A stretch of 64,000 nucleotides of DNA from Amycolatopsis sp. FBCC-B4732. Lineage in GTDB: Bacteria > Actinomycetota > Actinomycetes > Mycobacteriales > Pseudonocardiaceae. Numbering within the stretch: the stretch's first letter is position 1; the number at the start of each line of letters is the position of its first letter. The translations under genes were made by a program, and so were the position numbers. Where the stretch lies: NCBI RefSeq assembly GCF_023008405.1, contig NZ_CP095376.1, forward strand, positions 4,674,001 to 4,738,000, written 5' to 3'. Below, one piece after another: positions 62,882-64,000 of the stretch. Under the pieces are notes generated by a model. The model saw only the letters and a program-made list of their open reading frames with translations. It had not been told where the DNA came from and ran no database searches.

Positions 62882-64000
62882 ATGCTGTTCGAACGCGAAA
62901 CGCAGGAAGCCGCGCTCCGCGAAACCGGTGAAGTCGTTGCCGTGCGCGGGGAAACCGGCACTGGACGCTCGGCGCTGCTCCGGCTCTTCGGCCGCCTCGC
63001 CGCCGACGGGGGTGCGCGGGTGCTGCGGGCGGGTGGGGCGCCCGCCGAGCGGGATCTCCGCTTCGGCGTCGTGCGGCAGCTCGTCCTGCCCCTGGTCGGC
63101 GACCCGTGCGCGACCGGCCTGCCACCGATCGCCGCGAAACTGCTCCAGTCGGCGGCCGGGCCGGACTGCAGCGGCGCCGTGCCGCTGCTCCACGGGCTGC
63201 ACGTCCTGCTGGTCTCGCTCGCCGCTCGCGAGCCCGTCGTCGTGCTGGTCGACGACGTGCGCTGGGCCGACGAACCTTCGGTGCGCGCCTTGGCTTTCCT
63301 CGCCGGCCGGCTGCGCGGGACGCGGGTGCGGCTCGGGGTCGTGCTGCCCGACAGCCCGCGTGCGCCGACGCTGCAGGAGATCGCCCGGATCGCCGGACCG
63401 GGCGTGCGAGCCCACGCGCTGTCGCGAAACGGCACGCGCCGGGTGGTCGACGCCCGGCTGGACGCCGACCCCGCGTTCGCGACCGCCTGCCACGAGCTCA
63501 CCGGCGGCCGGCCAAAGGACCTCGACGAGCTGTTGTCCCGCGCGTTCGCCCACCGGCTCACCGGCCGGGCCGTGGACTGCGTGCCGCTGCGTCAGCTCGG
63601 AGCCTCCGTACAACGGGAACGGCTGCGGCTGCTGGTGCGGCGGGAACCGGAGGTCGGAGCGCTGGCGCGGGCCGTCGTCACGCTCGGGCGGCACGCGGAA
63701 CCCGAGCTCGTCGCGCGGCTGGCCGGGCTGGACGCGGCCGCGTGCGCCGAAGCTCGCGCCCTGCTCGGTGCCGCGTGGCTGGGCACCGCCGTCGACGGGC
63801 GGCTGGTGCCCGAGCCCGCGCTGGTGCGGGTGGTCGAAGAGACGCGGAGCGCGGCGGACACCGCGGCCGCGCACCGGACCGCGGCCGCTTTGCTTGCCTC
63901 ACAAGGGTTTCCGCCCGAGCACGTCGCCGCGCAGCTGCTCAGCGTCGACGCCCTGCGCGGTCCCGGAGACGTCACGACGCTGCGGACGGCGGCCGTCGCG
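62882..64000 (+). CDS. LuxR-family ATPase regulator (LAL type), copy 3 (partial)
   Basis: The gene starts 4 bp after copy 2 and runs off the right edge; 373 residues are visible. An ATPase domain is clear: VRGETGTGRSALL (21-33) with Arg29 replacing the Walker A lysine, and VVVLVDDVRWADEPSVRA as Walker B. The LuxR DNA-binding end lies outside the window, so its LAL identity rests on the N-terminus and context. It starts at ATG 62882 and is probably co-transcribed with copy 2. Confidence 0.85.
   Translation, partial: MLFERETQEAALRETGEVVAVRGETGTGRSALLRLFGRLAADGGARVLRAGGAPAERDLRFGVVRQLVLPLVGDPCATGLPPIAAKLLQSAAGPDCSGAVPLLHGLHVLLVSLAAREPVVVLVDDVRWADEPSVRALAFLAGRLRGTRVRLGVVLPDSPRAPTLQEIARIAGPGVRAHALSRNGTRRVVDARLDADPAFATACHELTGGRPKDLDELLSRAFAHRLTGRAVDCVPLRQLGASVQRERLRLLVRREPEVGALARAVVTLGRHAEPELVARLAGLDAAACAEARALLGAAWLGTAVDGRLVPEPALVRVVEETRSAADTAAAHRTAAALLASQGFPPEHVAAQLLSVDALRGPGDVTTLRTAAVA

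Overview
This high-GC window looks like the chromosome of a filamentous actinobacterium, most likely Amycolatopsis or a close relative in Pseudonocardiaceae. The evidence is the polar-growth gene wag31 (DivIVA) beside sepF and ftsZ, many GTG starts, 4-bp GTGA/ATGA gene overlaps, leaderless-looking promoters, an ECF sigma-K/RskA pair, a SAM-IV riboswitch and an ultrashort-stem T-box before ileS. No rRNA, tRNA, CRISPR array or prophage was seen. The only mobile DNA is one decayed IS5-type element. The genus is an inference; no database was searched.

Left part (1-14.5 kb): a DUF885 peptidase-like gene that starts to repeat its own domain before running off the left edge; a winged-helix protein with decapeptide repeats; rluA-type pseudouridine synthase and lspA (overlapping by 4 bp); a membrane protein; a SAM-IV-controlled PLP aminotransferase; a K+/H+ antiporter; an ArsR-type regulator; a penicillin-binding transpeptidase; and ileS under a T-box.

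14.6-27.2 kb: an Hsp90-like ATPase translationally coupled to a large TPR protein; a divergent MFS/ArsR pair; an unusual tandem array of stop-codon spacers between two convergent genes; then the division cluster wag31-yggT-sepF-yggS-pgeF-ftsZ, all on the minus strand. ftsQ is not next to ftsZ.

27.4-32.9 kb: a lipid-modification locus. A minus-strand operon (FAD oxidoreductase, DUF1365, sigK-like, rskA-like) faces a plus-strand operon (Cfa-like methyltransferase, DUF1295). Both seem to start from mirror-image ECF promoters with the same spacing (CAATCC, 16 nt, CGAA, then 6 nt to the start codon). This is the best candidate in the window for a self-contained, little-described system.

32.9-56.6 kb: accessory genes arranged as regulator/target pairs, several with visible operators: ohrR-ohr, CGNR/MFS, MarR/hydrolase fusion, a CebR-box LPMO, TetR/FAD monooxygenase, HxlR/hydrolase, TetR-hydrolase. 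A 1006-residue KAP P-loop NTPase, two LLM flavin monooxygenases, a lone betaine-binding lipoprotein, and an eno/fba/PTS-EIIA group also lie here. The IS remnant sits precisely at the shared CTAG stop of a convergent gene pair.

Right end (56.9-64 kb): three consecutive large LuxR-family ATPase regulators (LAL type), the last cut by the window edge. The second carries a repeat-rich insert, and the second and third have arginine in place of the Walker A lysine.
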